From: Dehalococcoidia bacterium
GTDB taxonomy: Bacteria > Chloroflexota > Dehalococcoidia > Tepidiformales > Tepidiformaceae
DNA: 61,431 nucleotides
Assembly (NCBI GenBank): GCA_020850615.1
Contig: JADZEI010000037.1
Coordinates: forward strand, 1 to 61,431
Reading direction: 5' to 3'
Shown here: positions 24,916 through 32,532 of the stretch, in pieces
Layout of the letters: each line of letters opens with the position of its first letter
Position numbering within the stretch: position 1 is the stretch's first letter
The notes under the pieces: generated by a model
Seen by the model: the letters and a program-made list of their open reading frames with translations, nothing else
Database searches by the model: none
What the model was told of the DNA's origin: nothing
Position numbers and translations under genes: made by a program

Positions 24916-27573
24916 GTGCCCGCCGACCCCGGCGGCCCGGCCCCGCCGTGGCACGCCCTCCCCGGTGACGCGGCGGCCAGCCGGTTGCACAGCCGGCCAG
25001 GCGAGGGTCTCTCCCCCGCCGAAGCCGCCGCCCGCCTGGCCGCCCACGGCCCGAACGAGCTCCCCCAGGCGCCGCCACGCCCCGCGTGGCTGCGCCTCCT
25101 CCTCCAGTTCCACACGCCGCTGGTCTACCTGCTCATTGCCGCCGCCGCCGTTACCCTCTTCCTCCAGGAGTGGGTCGACACCGGCGTGATCGCCGCGGTG
25201 GTCATCGCCAACGCTATCGTCGGGTTCGTCCAGGAGTCCCGCGCGGCCGGTGCCATCGGTGCGCTCACCAGCTCCGTCGTCACGCACGCCACCGTCGTCC
25301 GCGACGGCCACGCCAGCCGCGTCCCATCGCCGCAGCTCGTCCCCGGCGATGTCGTCCTCCTCGAACCCGGCGACAAGGTCCCCGCCGATCTCCGCATCCT
25401 CCACTCCCGCGAGCTCACCATCGAGGAGTCCGTGCTCACCGGCGAACCCGAGCCCGCTACCAAGTCCCCCGATCCCGTCGACGAAGCGGCCGTCCTCGCC
25501 GACCGCGGGAGCATGGCCTACGCCTCCACGCTCGTCTCGACCGGCACGGCCACCGCGCTCGTCGTCGCCACCGGCCGCGCCACCGAGGTCGGGCGCATCG
25601 CCCGGCTCGTCGCCACCGCGCCCACCATCGAGACGCCGCTCACCCGCCGCATCGCCCGGCTGGGGCAGATGCTCGGCGCCGTCATCGTTGTCGGTGCGGT
25701 CGCCACCCTCGCCATCGGCCTCCTTCGCGGCGAACCGGCCGGCGAGTCCTTCCGCGCGTCCGTCGCACTCGCCGTCGCCGCCATCCCCGAAGGGCTCCCC
25801 GCGGCCATGACCATCACGCTCGCCATCGGCGTCGGCCGCATGGCCCGGCGCGGCGCCATCATCCGCTCGCTCCCCGCCGTCGAAGCCCTCGGCAGCACCA
25901 CCGTCATCTGCTCCGACAAGACCGGCACCCTCACGCTCAACCAGATGACCGTGACCGCCGCCTGGGCCGCCGGCCAGCGCCACGAGCTCCCCCACAGCGC
26001 CGGCGACGACCCCTCCGCCCCGCTCCAGACGATGCTCCGCGCCGGCGTCCTCTGCGGCACCGCCCGCCGCGTCGAACGCGAGGGCGAGTGGGTCCACGTC
26101 GGCGACCCCACCGAGGTTGCGCTGCTCGCCGCCGCCTCCGACGCCGGCATCGAGCAACACCTGGTCGAAGCGGAGTTCCCCCGCCTCGACACCGTCCCCT
26201 TCGATGCCGCCCGCAAGTTCATGGCCACCCTCCACGAGTGCGGCGGCGGTGCCGTCATCTTCCTCAAGGGCGCCCCCGAAGCCATCCTCCCCCGCTGCAC
26301 CTCCGCCCTCGACGCCTCCGGCGATGCTCGCCTCCCGCTCGATGATGCGCACGCCGCCGTCGACGAGCTCGCCTCCGAGGGCCTGCGTGTCCTCGCCTTC
26401 GCGATGCTCGCCTTCGACGAGCGCACGGACCGCATCGAGCACGCGGACATCGAGGGCGGGCTCGTCCTCATCGGGCTCGCCGGGCTCATGGATCCGCCCC
26501 GCCACGAGGTCACCGAAGCTGTCGCCGCCTGCCGCCGCGCCGGCATCGCCGTCAAGATGATCACCGGCGACCACGCCCTCACCGCCTCCAGCATCGCCAA
26601 CCGTATCGGCCTCGCCGGCCCCGCCTCCGCCGACGCCATCGGCGGCGCCGAGGTCGACGCCGCCTCAGACGACGCGCTCGCCTCCCTCGTCGCCAAAGCC
26701 GAGGTCTTCGCCCGCGTCTCGCCCGAAGGCAAGCTCCGCCTCGTCCACGCCCTCCAGGCAAACGGCGACGTCGTCGCGATGACCGGCGACGGCGTGAACG
26801 ACGCCCCCGCCCTCCGCACCGCCGACATCGGCGTCGCCATGGGCCGCAAGGGCACCGATGCCGCCCGCGAAGCCGCCGACATGGTCCTCACCGACGACAA
26901 CTTCGCCTCCATCGTCGCCGCCGTCGAAGAGGGCCGCACCGTCTACGACAACCTCATGAAGTTCCTCGTCTGGACGTTGCCCACGAACGTCGGCGAAGGC
27001 CTCGTCATCGCCGTCGCCATCGCCCTCGGCACCGAGCTCCCCATGCTGCCCGTGCAGGTGCTCTGGGTGAACATGACCACGGCCGTCCTCCTCGGCCTCA
27101 TGCTCGCCTTCGAACCCGGCGAACCCTCGGCCATGGACCGCCCCCCGCGCGAGCCCTCCGCCATGCTCCTCCCGCCCGGCCTCCGCGTGCGCATCGTCTA
27201 CGTCGGCGCCATACTCCTCGCCGCCGCCTTCGGCCTCTACGAGCTCACCCTCCACGCCGGCCACTCCGACGAAGTCGCCCGCACGGCCGCGGTCAACGCC
27301 TTCGTCTTCCTCGAAATGGCCTACCTCTTCAACTGCCGCTCGCTCACCGACCCCTCCCGCAACCTCGGCTGGCGCACGAACCCCTACGTCCTCGCCGGCG
27401 TAGCCGGGATGACCGCGCTCCAGCTGCTCTACACCTTCGCACCACCCATGAATCGCGTCTTCGAAAGCGCCCCCATGCCCGCAGCCACCTGGCTGTTCAT
27501 CGCCGCCGCAGCCATCGTCGTCTACGTCGCCGTCGAGCTCGAAAAGCGTTTCACCCGCCGGCTTTTTCTCTGA
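24916..27573 (+). CDS. CtpF-like P-type cation-transporting ATPase
   Basis: An 885-residue type II P-type ATPase. Domains in order: cation N-domain (about 12-65), E1-E2 actuator with LTGEPEPATK, TM4 with AIPEGLP, phosphorylation site SDKTGTLTLNQ (Asp near 334), KGAPEAILPRC, MITGDHALTA and TGDGVNDAPALRTADIGVAMG. A cation C-terminal domain holds the last TM helices. In TM6 the ion-binding Asp of SERCA is missing: WVNMTTAVLLGLMLAFEP has Ala there. That sequence resembles mycobacterial CtpF. The ion is therefore uncertain (calcium or other). GTG 24916 is two bases from the stress gene. Confidence 0.92.
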   Translation: MPADPGGPAPPWHALPGDAAASRLHSRPGEGLSPAEAAARLAAHGPNELPQAPPRPAWLRLLLQFHTPLVYLLIAAAAVTLFLQEWVDTGVIAAVVIANAIVGFVQESRAAGAIGALTSSVVTHATVVRDGHASRVPSPQLVPGDVVLLEPGDKVPADLRILHSRELTIEESVLTGEPEPATKSPDPVDEAAVLADRGSMAYASTLVSTGTATALVVATGRATEVGRIARLVATAPTIETPLTRRIARLGQMLGAVIVVGAVATLAIGLLRGEPAGESFRASVALAVAAIPEGLPAAMTITLAIGVGRMARRGAIIRSLPAVEALGSTTVICSDKTGTLTLNQMTVTAAWAAGQRHELPHSAGDDPSAPLQTMLRAGVLCGTARRVEREGEWVHVGDPTEVALLAAASDAGIEQHLVEAEFPRLDTVPFDAARKFMATLHECGGGAVIFLKGAPEAILPRCTSALDASGDARLPLDDAHAAVDELASEGLRVLAFAMLAFDERTDRIEHADIEGGLVLIGLAGLMDPPRHEVTEAVAACRRAGIAVKMITGDHALTASSIANRIGLAGPASADAIGGAEVDAASDDALASLVAKAEVFARVSPEGKLRLVHALQANGDVVAMTGDGVNDAPALRTADIGVAMGRKGTDAAREAADMVLTDDNFASIVAAVEEGRTVYDNLMKFLVWTLPTNVGEGLVIAVAIALGTELPMLPVQVLWVNMTTAVLLGLMLAFEPGEPSAMDRPPREPSAMLLPPGLRVRIVYVGAILLAAAFGLYELTLHAGHSDEVARTAAVNAFVFLEMAYLFNCRSLTDPSRNLGWRTNPYVLAGVAGMTALQLLYTFAPPMNRVFESAPMPAATWLFIAAAAIVVYVAVELEKRFTRRLFL

Positions 27574-27639
27574 GGCGCTCAATCGTTCGCTGCTATCGAA
27601 AGCTTCTAAGCTCCGCCTCTGGTACGCCGGAAACCATGT

Positions 27640-27763
27640 GATAGAGTTCACAAGTGAAGCAAGGGCGTCCGGCCTGTCCCTCCCTGACTCGCTCTGCTTC
27701 CCAACTCGCCCTACCGGACGCTCTGCATTAACCGGCCTCTCGCAAGAGAGGCCGGTTTCACTT
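27640..27763 (+). ncRNA. Candidate structured RNA with intrinsic terminator
   Basis: Three nested or successive stems are visible: TTCAC-AA-GTGAA near 27650, an 8-bp stem GCGTCCGG/CCGGACGC (around 27666 and 27714) enclosing a pyrimidine-rich loop of about 40 bases, and a final 12-bp stem with a GCAA tetraloop (27730-27757) followed by TCACTTT. It begins some 65 bases after the ATPase gene. It may be only a long 3' UTR, but the closed 8-bp stem is not needed for termination. No known RNA family was recognised. Confidence 0.4.
27730..27763 (+). terminator. Strong hairpin with GCAA tetraloop
   Basis: A 12-bp perfect stem AACCGGCCTCTC / GAGAGGCCGGTT closes a GCAA loop (GNRA class) and is followed by TCACTTT. 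It would end transcription of the stress-protein/ATPase operon or of the RNA candidate upstream. Confidence 0.75.
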
Positions 27764-27862
27764 TCCCCGCAGCTGCCGCCGGGCCCCCTCTCCCGCCGCA
27801 GCGGGAGAGGGCGGGGGTGAGGGCCCGACCGCCCCGCACGCACGAACGCGACGCGCACCGCC

Positions 27863-27975
27863 GTAGCCCGGGCCCCTGGTGGGCCCTGAGCGGAAGCCCA
27901 CGCATGCCACACCGATAGGCCACCAACGTCCGAGGCTGCGAGGGCGGCAGCGCAGCGCCCGCCCGGCTCGCTCGG
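27863..27975 (+). repeat. Dispersed repeat family B, copy 2
   Basis: Starts GTAGCCCGGGCCCCT and GTGGGCCC, then about 60 bases later CTGCGAGGGCGGCAGCGC followed by AGCGCCCGCCCGGCTCGC. The second block matches copy 3 (32228) at nearly every base. Confidence 0.7.
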
Positions 27976-28004
27976 AACGCCGTCGCCCCCGGGTCGCCAC
28001 AGCT

Positions 28005-28117
28005 CCCTCTGCTCGGAAATCGCCGCGTGGTGCCATGCGTTACTTGTCGACTCCCACGACAGTCGATATTAATTCGCCATCCTTGGCCCTTTGCCATCGT
28101 TCCCGCGCGGCCTGGAG
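28005..28117 (-). repeat. Dispersed repeat family A, copy 2
   Basis: Read on the minus strand it gives CGATGGCAAAGGGCCAAGG, ATCGACTGTCGT, AAGTAACG and finally CGAGCAGAGGGAG. The same order of blocks is found at 61024-61150 on the plus strand, with point changes and small indels. Confidence 0.65.
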
Positions 28118-28193
28118 AGGGCGGGGGGTGAGGGGCGACCTCGCATGACCGCCGCCGTCTGCCCGCCTGCCCGCCGTTTGTGCCACCCCGGCG

Positions 28194-28221
28194 AAAATCG
28201 CAAATCGAAAATCGGAAATCA
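28194..28221. repeat. Heptanucleotide repeat, unit AAAATCG
   Basis: Four 7-mers: AAAATCG, CAAATCG, AAAATCG, GAAATCA. This A-rich array stands out in GC-rich surroundings. Unlike most others it is not next to a stop codon. Confidence 0.75.
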
Positions 28222-28440
28222 CCTGCGCCCGCCCATGCCACCACAGTCGCCCCCCGCCCCTGCCCCACAGCCCCGTTTGGTAGCACAATGCGGGAGCGAA
28301 ATGGTGACCGGCGCGTGGGACAGCACATCGTCAGCAAATCCGGCCTGGAATCGCAGGCGCAGCCCACACGGCCGCCCCTTGGCCCAGCTGCGCCCCAGCG
28401 CCCCGCCGTCTCCCCTCGCCAGCGCCGGAAGATGCGCGCC

Positions 28441-29121
28441 ATGGTGAGCCGTAGTGCCGCACGCTCCCGCGACCGCCGTTTCCCCACCTGGCCCCGCCGG
28501 CGTCCCATCCGCTGGCTCCGCCGCCTCATCGTCACCGTCTTCATCTTCCCGCTCATCCGCGCCGGCTACTCCCTCGAGGTTCGCGGCCGTGAGCACATCC
28601 GCGGCATCGAGGAACCCTGCCTCATCATCTCCAACCACAACATGCACCTGGACCAGGCGATGCTCCTGCGTTCGATGCCGTCCGGGTTCCGCCAGCGCGT
28701 CGCCATCGCCGCCGCCGCCACCGACATCTATGGCAACCGCTTCCGCGGCTTCTGGGCCAGCCTCCTCGGCAACGCCTTCCCCTTCGCCAAGCAGGGCAGC
28801 GGCATCCGCGAGAGCCTCGAAAACGTCGCCCGTATGCTCGACGGCGGCTGGAACGTCCTCCTCTTCCCCGAAGGCAAGCTCACCGTCATCGGCCCGATGA
28901 AGCCCTTCAAGAGCGGCATTGGCCTCCTCGCGATGGAAACCGGCGCGCCCGTCCTGCCCATGCGCATCGACGTCCTCCGCCCTGGCTTCTACGAGGGCAA
29001 GTGGCTGCCCCACCCCCGCGCGACCGTCCGCGTCAACATCGGCGCGCCCGTCCGCATCGAACCCGGCACCAGCTACTCGGAGGCGGCCGCCACCCTTGAA
29101 CGCGCCGTCCGCGAAGCGTGA
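28441..29121 (+). CDS. PlsC-type 1-acyl-glycerol-3-phosphate acyltransferase family protein
   Basis: A 226-residue lysophospholipid acyltransferase-like protein. The acyl-acceptor site is ISNHNMHLDQ (NH-x4-D; His near 65), with the second motif FPEGKLTVIGPMKPFKSG and a third region VLPMRID. A hydrophobic stretch LIVTVFIFPLIRAGY near residue 25 would place it at the membrane. The start is uncertain (ATG 28432, ATG 28441 or GTG 28444); ATG 28441 has GGAAG nine bases upstream. Its stop overlaps the next gene (GTGA). The substrate could be a phospholipid or another acyl acceptor. Confidence 0.87.
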   Translation: MVSRSAARSRDRRFPTWPRRRPIRWLRRLIVTVFIFPLIRAGYSLEVRGREHIRGIEEPCLIISNHNMHLDQAMLLRSMPSGFRQRVAIAAAATDIYGNRFRGFWASLLGNAFPFAKQGSGIRESLENVARMLDGGWNVLLFPEGKLTVIGPMKPFKSGIGLLAMETGAPVLPMRIDVLRPGFYEGKWLPHPRATVRVNIGAPVRIEPGTSYSEAAATLERAVREA

Positions 29122-29441
29122 CCTCGCCCGAACCCATCCGCTTCGCGGACATCCTCACCACCGCCTCGGCGGTCGCGAACTACCTCGGCGCGGCCACCAT
29201 CACTGCCGCCCACCTCCTCGACGCCATCGCCATCCTCTGCGGCGAACGGCGCATGGAGGACCTCGGCCGCCCCGTCTCGCCGCTCCTCGGCGGCGCCACC
29301 CGCGGCGCCGGGCCCGCCGTCCCGCCCGCGGTCCAGGAGCTCGTCCAGCGCTGGTTCGCCGCGCTCGGCTCCGACCCCAACGCCGGTCTCGCTCCGGAGC
29401 AGCTCGCCGCCCTCCGCCAGGACCTCGTCGACATCTCCTGA
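29118..29441 (+). CDS. Small Clp-N-like domain protein
   Basis: A 107-residue acidic protein whose start GTG 29118 overlaps the stop of the acyltransferase gene. The stretch FADILTTASAVANYLGA, followed by ATITAAHLLDAIAILCG, has the spacing of one Clp N-terminal repeat (the AxxxA...G...I...HLL pattern of ClpA/ClpC). No ATPase domain follows. The C-terminal half is rich in Gly, Pro and Leu and unrecognised. It might be an adaptor or a remnant of a Clp-N domain; this is an inference. The overlap suggests co-translation. Confidence 0.65.
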   Translation: MTSPEPIRFADILTTASAVANYLGAATITAAHLLDAIAILCGERRMEDLGRPVSPLLGGATRGAGPAVPPAVQELVQRWFAALGSDPNAGLAPEQLAALRQDLVDIS

Positions 29442-29494
29442 CCCGCTTTACATAGGCGATACGCGATTCGCCGCCACGCCACGCCCGCCGCCCC

Positions 29495-29500
29495 TACACT
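29495..29500 (+). promoter_or_regulatory. -10 element TACACT, leaderless start
   Basis: TACACT, six bases, then GTG 29507. It is the same arrangement as at 24035 and 43677. Confidence 0.55.
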
Positions 29501-29506
29501 GGCCCC

Positions 29507-30286
29507 GTGACCACGCGATGGGCGGCCGCCCTCCCTGCTACGGTCCTCGCGCTCCTCTTCGCCATCTGCGCCAGCGACGACGACACAACCACGCCCGCCT
29601 CCACCGCAACGGCATCGCAGACGGTCACCGCCTCGCCCGAGCTCCCCTCCCCCACGCCAACCCCAACGGCGACCGCCACCCCGACCCCGACCGAGCCGGC
29701 GAAGCCCACCCCGGCCCCGGCCACGCCCCTCCCCGACGGCCCTTTCTATGCCGCCTACCCGCCCGGCACGCGCACCGGCCTCTCCGCCCTCGACGCCATC
29801 ATCGCCGCCGTCGAATCCGGTGACGACGCCGCCCTCCGCGACCTCGTCCGCATCGCCTCCCTCCCCTGCCAGGAGCCCCGGCCCGTCCAGCCCCAGCCGC
29901 TCCGCTGCCCCGACGGCACCGCTCCCGGCACGCCCATCACCGGCTTCTGGGTCATCGACGTCGAAGGCGGCATGTGGCCCGACACCCCCGACCTCACCCG
30001 CATGCTCTCCGGCCTCGTCGCAGGCCAGGAGCTCTATGCCGCGTACGAAATCGACCCCGCCGCCGTCCACCCGCCCGACCAGGGCGGCGGCTCCACCGTG
30101 ATCCTCTTTCGGCAGGTGGTCACACCGGTAGGCGAAGGCACCGACGGCAGCTCCTTCCACCGCCTCACCGGCATCTTCGTCCACGAAGGCGTCGCCACCT
30201 CCTGGCAGACGAACCTCTGGCACCCACCCCAGCAGCCCCTCCCCTACGACTTCGCCCGCTGGATCCTCCCACCCCCACCACCCTGA
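29507..30286 (+). CDS. Secreted protein of unknown function, Thr/Pro linker
   Basis: A 259-residue protein with a short signal segment (AALPATVLALLFAICAS), a Thr/Pro-rich linker (about 28-80) and a C-terminal globular domain. The domain shares YPPGTRTGLSALDAIIAAV, a Cys-Pro pair and a GT-P...F pattern with the lipoprotein at 56739-57467 (YPPETRTGVAAVDAIL). The two are paralogues. Here the residue before the only signal Cys is Ile, unlike a normal lipobox, so lipid attachment is doubtful. Two other Cys in the domain may pair. The GTG start fits the leaderless pattern. Confidence 0.75.
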   Translation: MTTRWAAALPATVLALLFAICASDDDTTTPASTATASQTVTASPELPSPTPTPTATATPTPTEPAKPTPAPATPLPDGPFYAAYPPGTRTGLSALDAIIAAVESGDDAALRDLVRIASLPCQEPRPVQPQPLRCPDGTAPGTPITGFWVIDVEGGMWPDTPDLTRMLSGLVAGQELYAAYEIDPAAVHPPDQGGGSTVILFRQVVTPVGEGTDGSSFHRLTGIFVHEGVATSWQTNLWHPPQQPLPYDFARWILPPPPP

Positions 30287-30313
30287 CCCCACTCCGCACC
30301 CGCACCCACACGT

Positions 30314-30660
30314 CATCAGTAGCGCGACTGTGACGGAGCACCCGCGCCCCCCCAGCACACCCGTCCGGCGTTAGCCAGCCGCCTCCCCCGTCGCGCGCAT
30401 CAGTAGCGCGACTGTGACGGAGCACCCGCGCCCCCCCAGCACACCCGTCCGGCGTTAGCCAGCCGCCTCCCCCGTCGCGCGCATCAGTAGCGCGACGGTG
30501 ACGGAGCGCCCGCGCCCCCCCAGCACACCCGCCCCGCGCAGCCCGCCGCCCCTCCCCCGCACGCCCGCTATCAGTAGCGCGACGGTGACGGAGCGCCCGC
30601 GCTCCCCAGCACACCCGTCCCGCGCAGCCCGCCCGCCCCCGGCGCCACACCCATCGGCAG
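30314..30660 (+). repeat. Repeat family C, tandem array of about four units
   Basis: Units begin at 30314, 30398, 30482 and about 30569, so the period is 84, 84 and 87 bases. Each unit starts ATCAGTAGCGCGAC, continues GTGACGGAGC and CCCGCGC, then a C-run and CAGCACACCCG. The second half decays from unit to unit, and a fifth weak unit follows near 30650. Single copies of the same unit are at 19076-19119 and 44870-44930. Confidence 0.85.
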
Positions 30661-30772
30661 CGCGCCTGCCCCGGAGCGCCCGCGCACCCCAAGCACTCCC
30701 CATCCGGGACGGCCAGCTCCCTGCGCCACTGCGCGCAAGGCATCCCAGCACGTCAGCCCCTGTGGCCATCTG

Positions 30773-30807
30773 CCAATCGACAATCGGCAATCGGCAATCG
30801 TCAATAT
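30773..30807. repeat. Heptanucleotide repeat, unit NCAATCG
   Basis: Five 7-mers: CCAATCG, ACAATCG, GCAATCG, GCAATCG, TCAATAT. They end seven bases from the stop codon of the M20 peptidase gene. Confidence 0.85.
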
Positions 30808-30813
30808 CAGTCC

Positions 30814-32112
30814 TCAACCAGCCACCGCCAACCGCCTCACCACCTCATACAACACCTGCATCCCCAACCGCAGGTTCTCCACGCTGATCCGCTCGTTGTG
30901 CCCGTGCACCCCCGCCAGCTCCTCCGGCCGCACCAGGCACGGCACGAACCCGTACGCCGGCGTCCCCTGCTTCCGGTACACCCGCGAGTCCGTGAACCCG
31001 CTCGTCAGCTCCGGCGCCAGGTGTGCACCCTCCGCCAGCTCGCCGATCACCTCCCGCACCACGTGCACGAACTCGTGCTCCATCGTCGATTCCGCCCCCT
31101 CATAGCGGTTCAGCACCTCGAACGTCACCCGCTCGTCTGCCACCACCTCGCGCAGCTCCGCCAGGAACGCGTCAACGTCCACATCTGGCAGGAGCCGGCA
31201 GTCCAGCGTCGCGCTCGCCTCGGCCGGGATCACGTTCACCTTGATCCCCGTGTGGATCGTCGTCAGCGAGACCGTGTTCGCCATCCTCGCCCGCAGCCCC
31301 GGCGAATCCGCCGCCGCCTTCAGCACGTGCGTCGTGTCCGTGCTCCGCAACACTCCCGCCTTGCCCAGCGCCTCGACGTGCGCCCGCATCACAGGCGTGA
31401 TCCGCAGCTCCTGCTGCCACACCGCGATCCGCCCGAGCGCCCCCACCAGGTGCTCCGCGCAGTTGTCCCCGTGCGGCACCGAGCCGTGCCCCGGCCGCCC
31501 CCGCACCGACAGCTTCACCCACACCGGCACCTTCTCTGCCGGTGCCACCTGGAAGATCTGCGAATCCCCGCCGCCCAGCCCCGTGAGCCCGTACGCCCCC
31601 TCGTTGATCACCAGGTCCACCCGCATCCAGTCCGGCCGGTGCTGTTCGATCCAGCGAACCCCGTACTCGCTCCCCGCCTCCTCGTCCGCCGCCGCCAGGA
31701 ACACCACCCCCCGCCGCAGTGCCACCCCCTGCCGCTTCAGGAGCAGGAACACCATCAGCTCGATGATCCCCATCCCCTTCATGTCGAGCGCGCCCCGCCC
31801 CCAGATCACCCCATCCCGCTCCTCCGCCGCGAACGGGTCCACATCCCAGTACGGCCGCTCCACCGGCACCACGTCCGTATGGTTCAGCAGGCAGATTCGC
31901 CGCTCGGCCGGCCCTATCGCCGCCAGCAGGTTCGAACGCCCCGGCGCCGAAACCGCCGTCTCGAACGCAATCCCCTCCCGCGCCATGACCCCCGCCAGGA
32001 ACTCCACCGCCTCCGCCTCGTTCCCCGGCGGGTTCGACGTATCAATCCGCAGGTACTCCCGCAGCAGCTCCGCCGCCTCGTCCGTCGCCGCATCCCAATC
32101 GATCCCGTGCAT
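30814..32112 (-). CDS. M20-family metallopeptidase
   Basis: A 432-residue zinc hydrolase of the M20 family (CPG2/DapE/ArgE/PM20D1 type). Visible metal and catalytic motifs are LLNHTDVVPV (His and Asp), GRGALDMKGMG (bridging Asp), AADEEAGSEYG (Glu base and Glu ligand) and the C-terminal GVHGHNERISVENL (His). The dimerisation domain begins with VWVKLSVRGRPGHGSVPH. ATG 32112 is chosen because GGGAGG lies eight bases upstream. The substrate could be a dipeptide, an N-acyl amino acid or a carbamoyl compound. TAGACT upstream (about 32134-32139) may be its -10. Confidence 0.92.
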   Translation of the reverse strand: MHGIDWDAATDEAAELLREYLRIDTSNPPGNEAEAVEFLAGVMAREGIAFETAVSAPGRSNLLAAIGPAERRICLLNHTDVVPVERPYWDVDPFAAEERDGVIWGRGALDMKGMGIIELMVFLLLKRQGVALRRGVVFLAAADEEAGSEYGVRWIEQHRPDWMRVDLVINEGAYGLTGLGGGDSQIFQVAPAEKVPVWVKLSVRGRPGHGSVPHGDNCAEHLVGALGRIAVWQQELRITPVMRAHVEALGKAGVLRSTDTTHVLKAAADSPGLRARMANTVSLTTIHTGIKVNVIPAEASATLDCRLLPDVDVDAFLAELREVVADERVTFEVLNRYEGAESTMEHEFVHVVREVIGELAEGAHLAPELTSGFTDSRVYRKQGTPAYGFVPCLVRPEELAGVHGHNERISVENLRLGMQVLYEVVRRLAVAG

Positions 32113-32227
32113 CGTGTCCACCTCCCGCAGCGCCGCAGTCTACCCCACCCGCGCCCCCCGCGAAGCCGCGCCGCGCAGCTCCCGGCTCGCCCGGCCGCCC
32201 ACCCCGCACCAATCACGCCACCCCGGT

Positions 32228-32372
32228 GTAGCCCTGGCCCCTCGTGGGCCCGAAATCCGAGCCGCGCGCGTTAGCGAGCGGAGGCGTGCCCCTCCTGCGA
32301 CCGCCCCCGCGCCAGCACGCGACACGGCCCTGGGCTGCGAGGGCGGTAGCGAAGCGCCCGCCCGGCTCGCCC
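32228..32372 (+). repeat. Dispersed repeat family B, copy 3
   Basis: GTAGCCCTGGCCCCT and GTGGGCCC at the left, CTGCGAGGGCGGTAGCGA with AGCGCCCGCCCGGCTCGC at the right. The centre differs from copy 2 in length and sequence. Confidence 0.7.
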
Positions 32373-32462
32373 AGCACCATGCCCCACCCCGGTTCCCAAA
32401 CTCTCCTCTCCCGCGCACGGGACTGTTCGGACAGGGGCAAGGGGGTGAGGCGGCCGCCGCGA

Positions 32463-32483
32463 GCCAACAGCCAATAGCCAACA
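32463..32483. repeat. Heptanucleotide repeat, unit GCCAACA
   Basis: Three 7-mers: GCCAACA, GCCAATA, GCCAACA. They lie 50 bases upstream of the prepilin peptidase start. Confidence 0.65.
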
Positions 32484-32532
32484 GCTTCCCCCCGCCTTTC
32501 CCCTTCCCCCCTTCCTGCCGATAGTCGCAGGG

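Larger units (their letters stand above)
27574..28440. other. Long repeat-rich intergenic region
   Basis: About 870 bases without a convincing protein gene. In order it holds a structured RNA candidate ending in a terminator (27640-27763), a hairpin CCCTCTCCCGC-CGCA-GCGGGAGAGGG (27786-27811), a family B repeat (27863-27975), an inverted family A repeat (28005-28117) and a heptamer array (28194-28221). Several long frames cross it, but all are low-complexity and overlap repeats. Confidence 0.7.
30287..30813. other. Intergenic region made of repeats
   Basis: Between a plus-strand gene and a convergent minus-strand gene. It consists of an 84-87 bp tandem array (30314-30660) and a heptamer array (30773-30807). 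No protein gene is supported; the long frames across it only reflect the period of the repeats. Confidence 0.75.
32113..32532. other. Divergent intergenic region with repeats
   Basis: Holds the upstream region of the M20 gene, a family B repeat (32228-32372), a GC hairpin zone and a heptamer array (32463-32483). No gene is seen. Confidence 0.65.

Noticed and set aside
27666-27721. A tRNA on either strand
   Set aside because: The 8-bp closing stem looked like an acceptor stem, but there is no TTC-loop, no anticodon arm and the loop is a pyrimidine run. No tRNA or rRNA gene was recognised anywhere in the window.
27784-27812. The hairpin CCCTCTCCCGC/GCGGGAGAGGG as a terminator
   Set aside because: It has no T-tract, lies outside any transcription unit and belongs to a type of GC hairpin repeat seen again at 60910 and 61210.
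30314-30660. CRISPR array
   Set aside because: The units are 84-87 bases with decay from one end and no alternation of short repeats with unique spacers. No cas gene is in the window.
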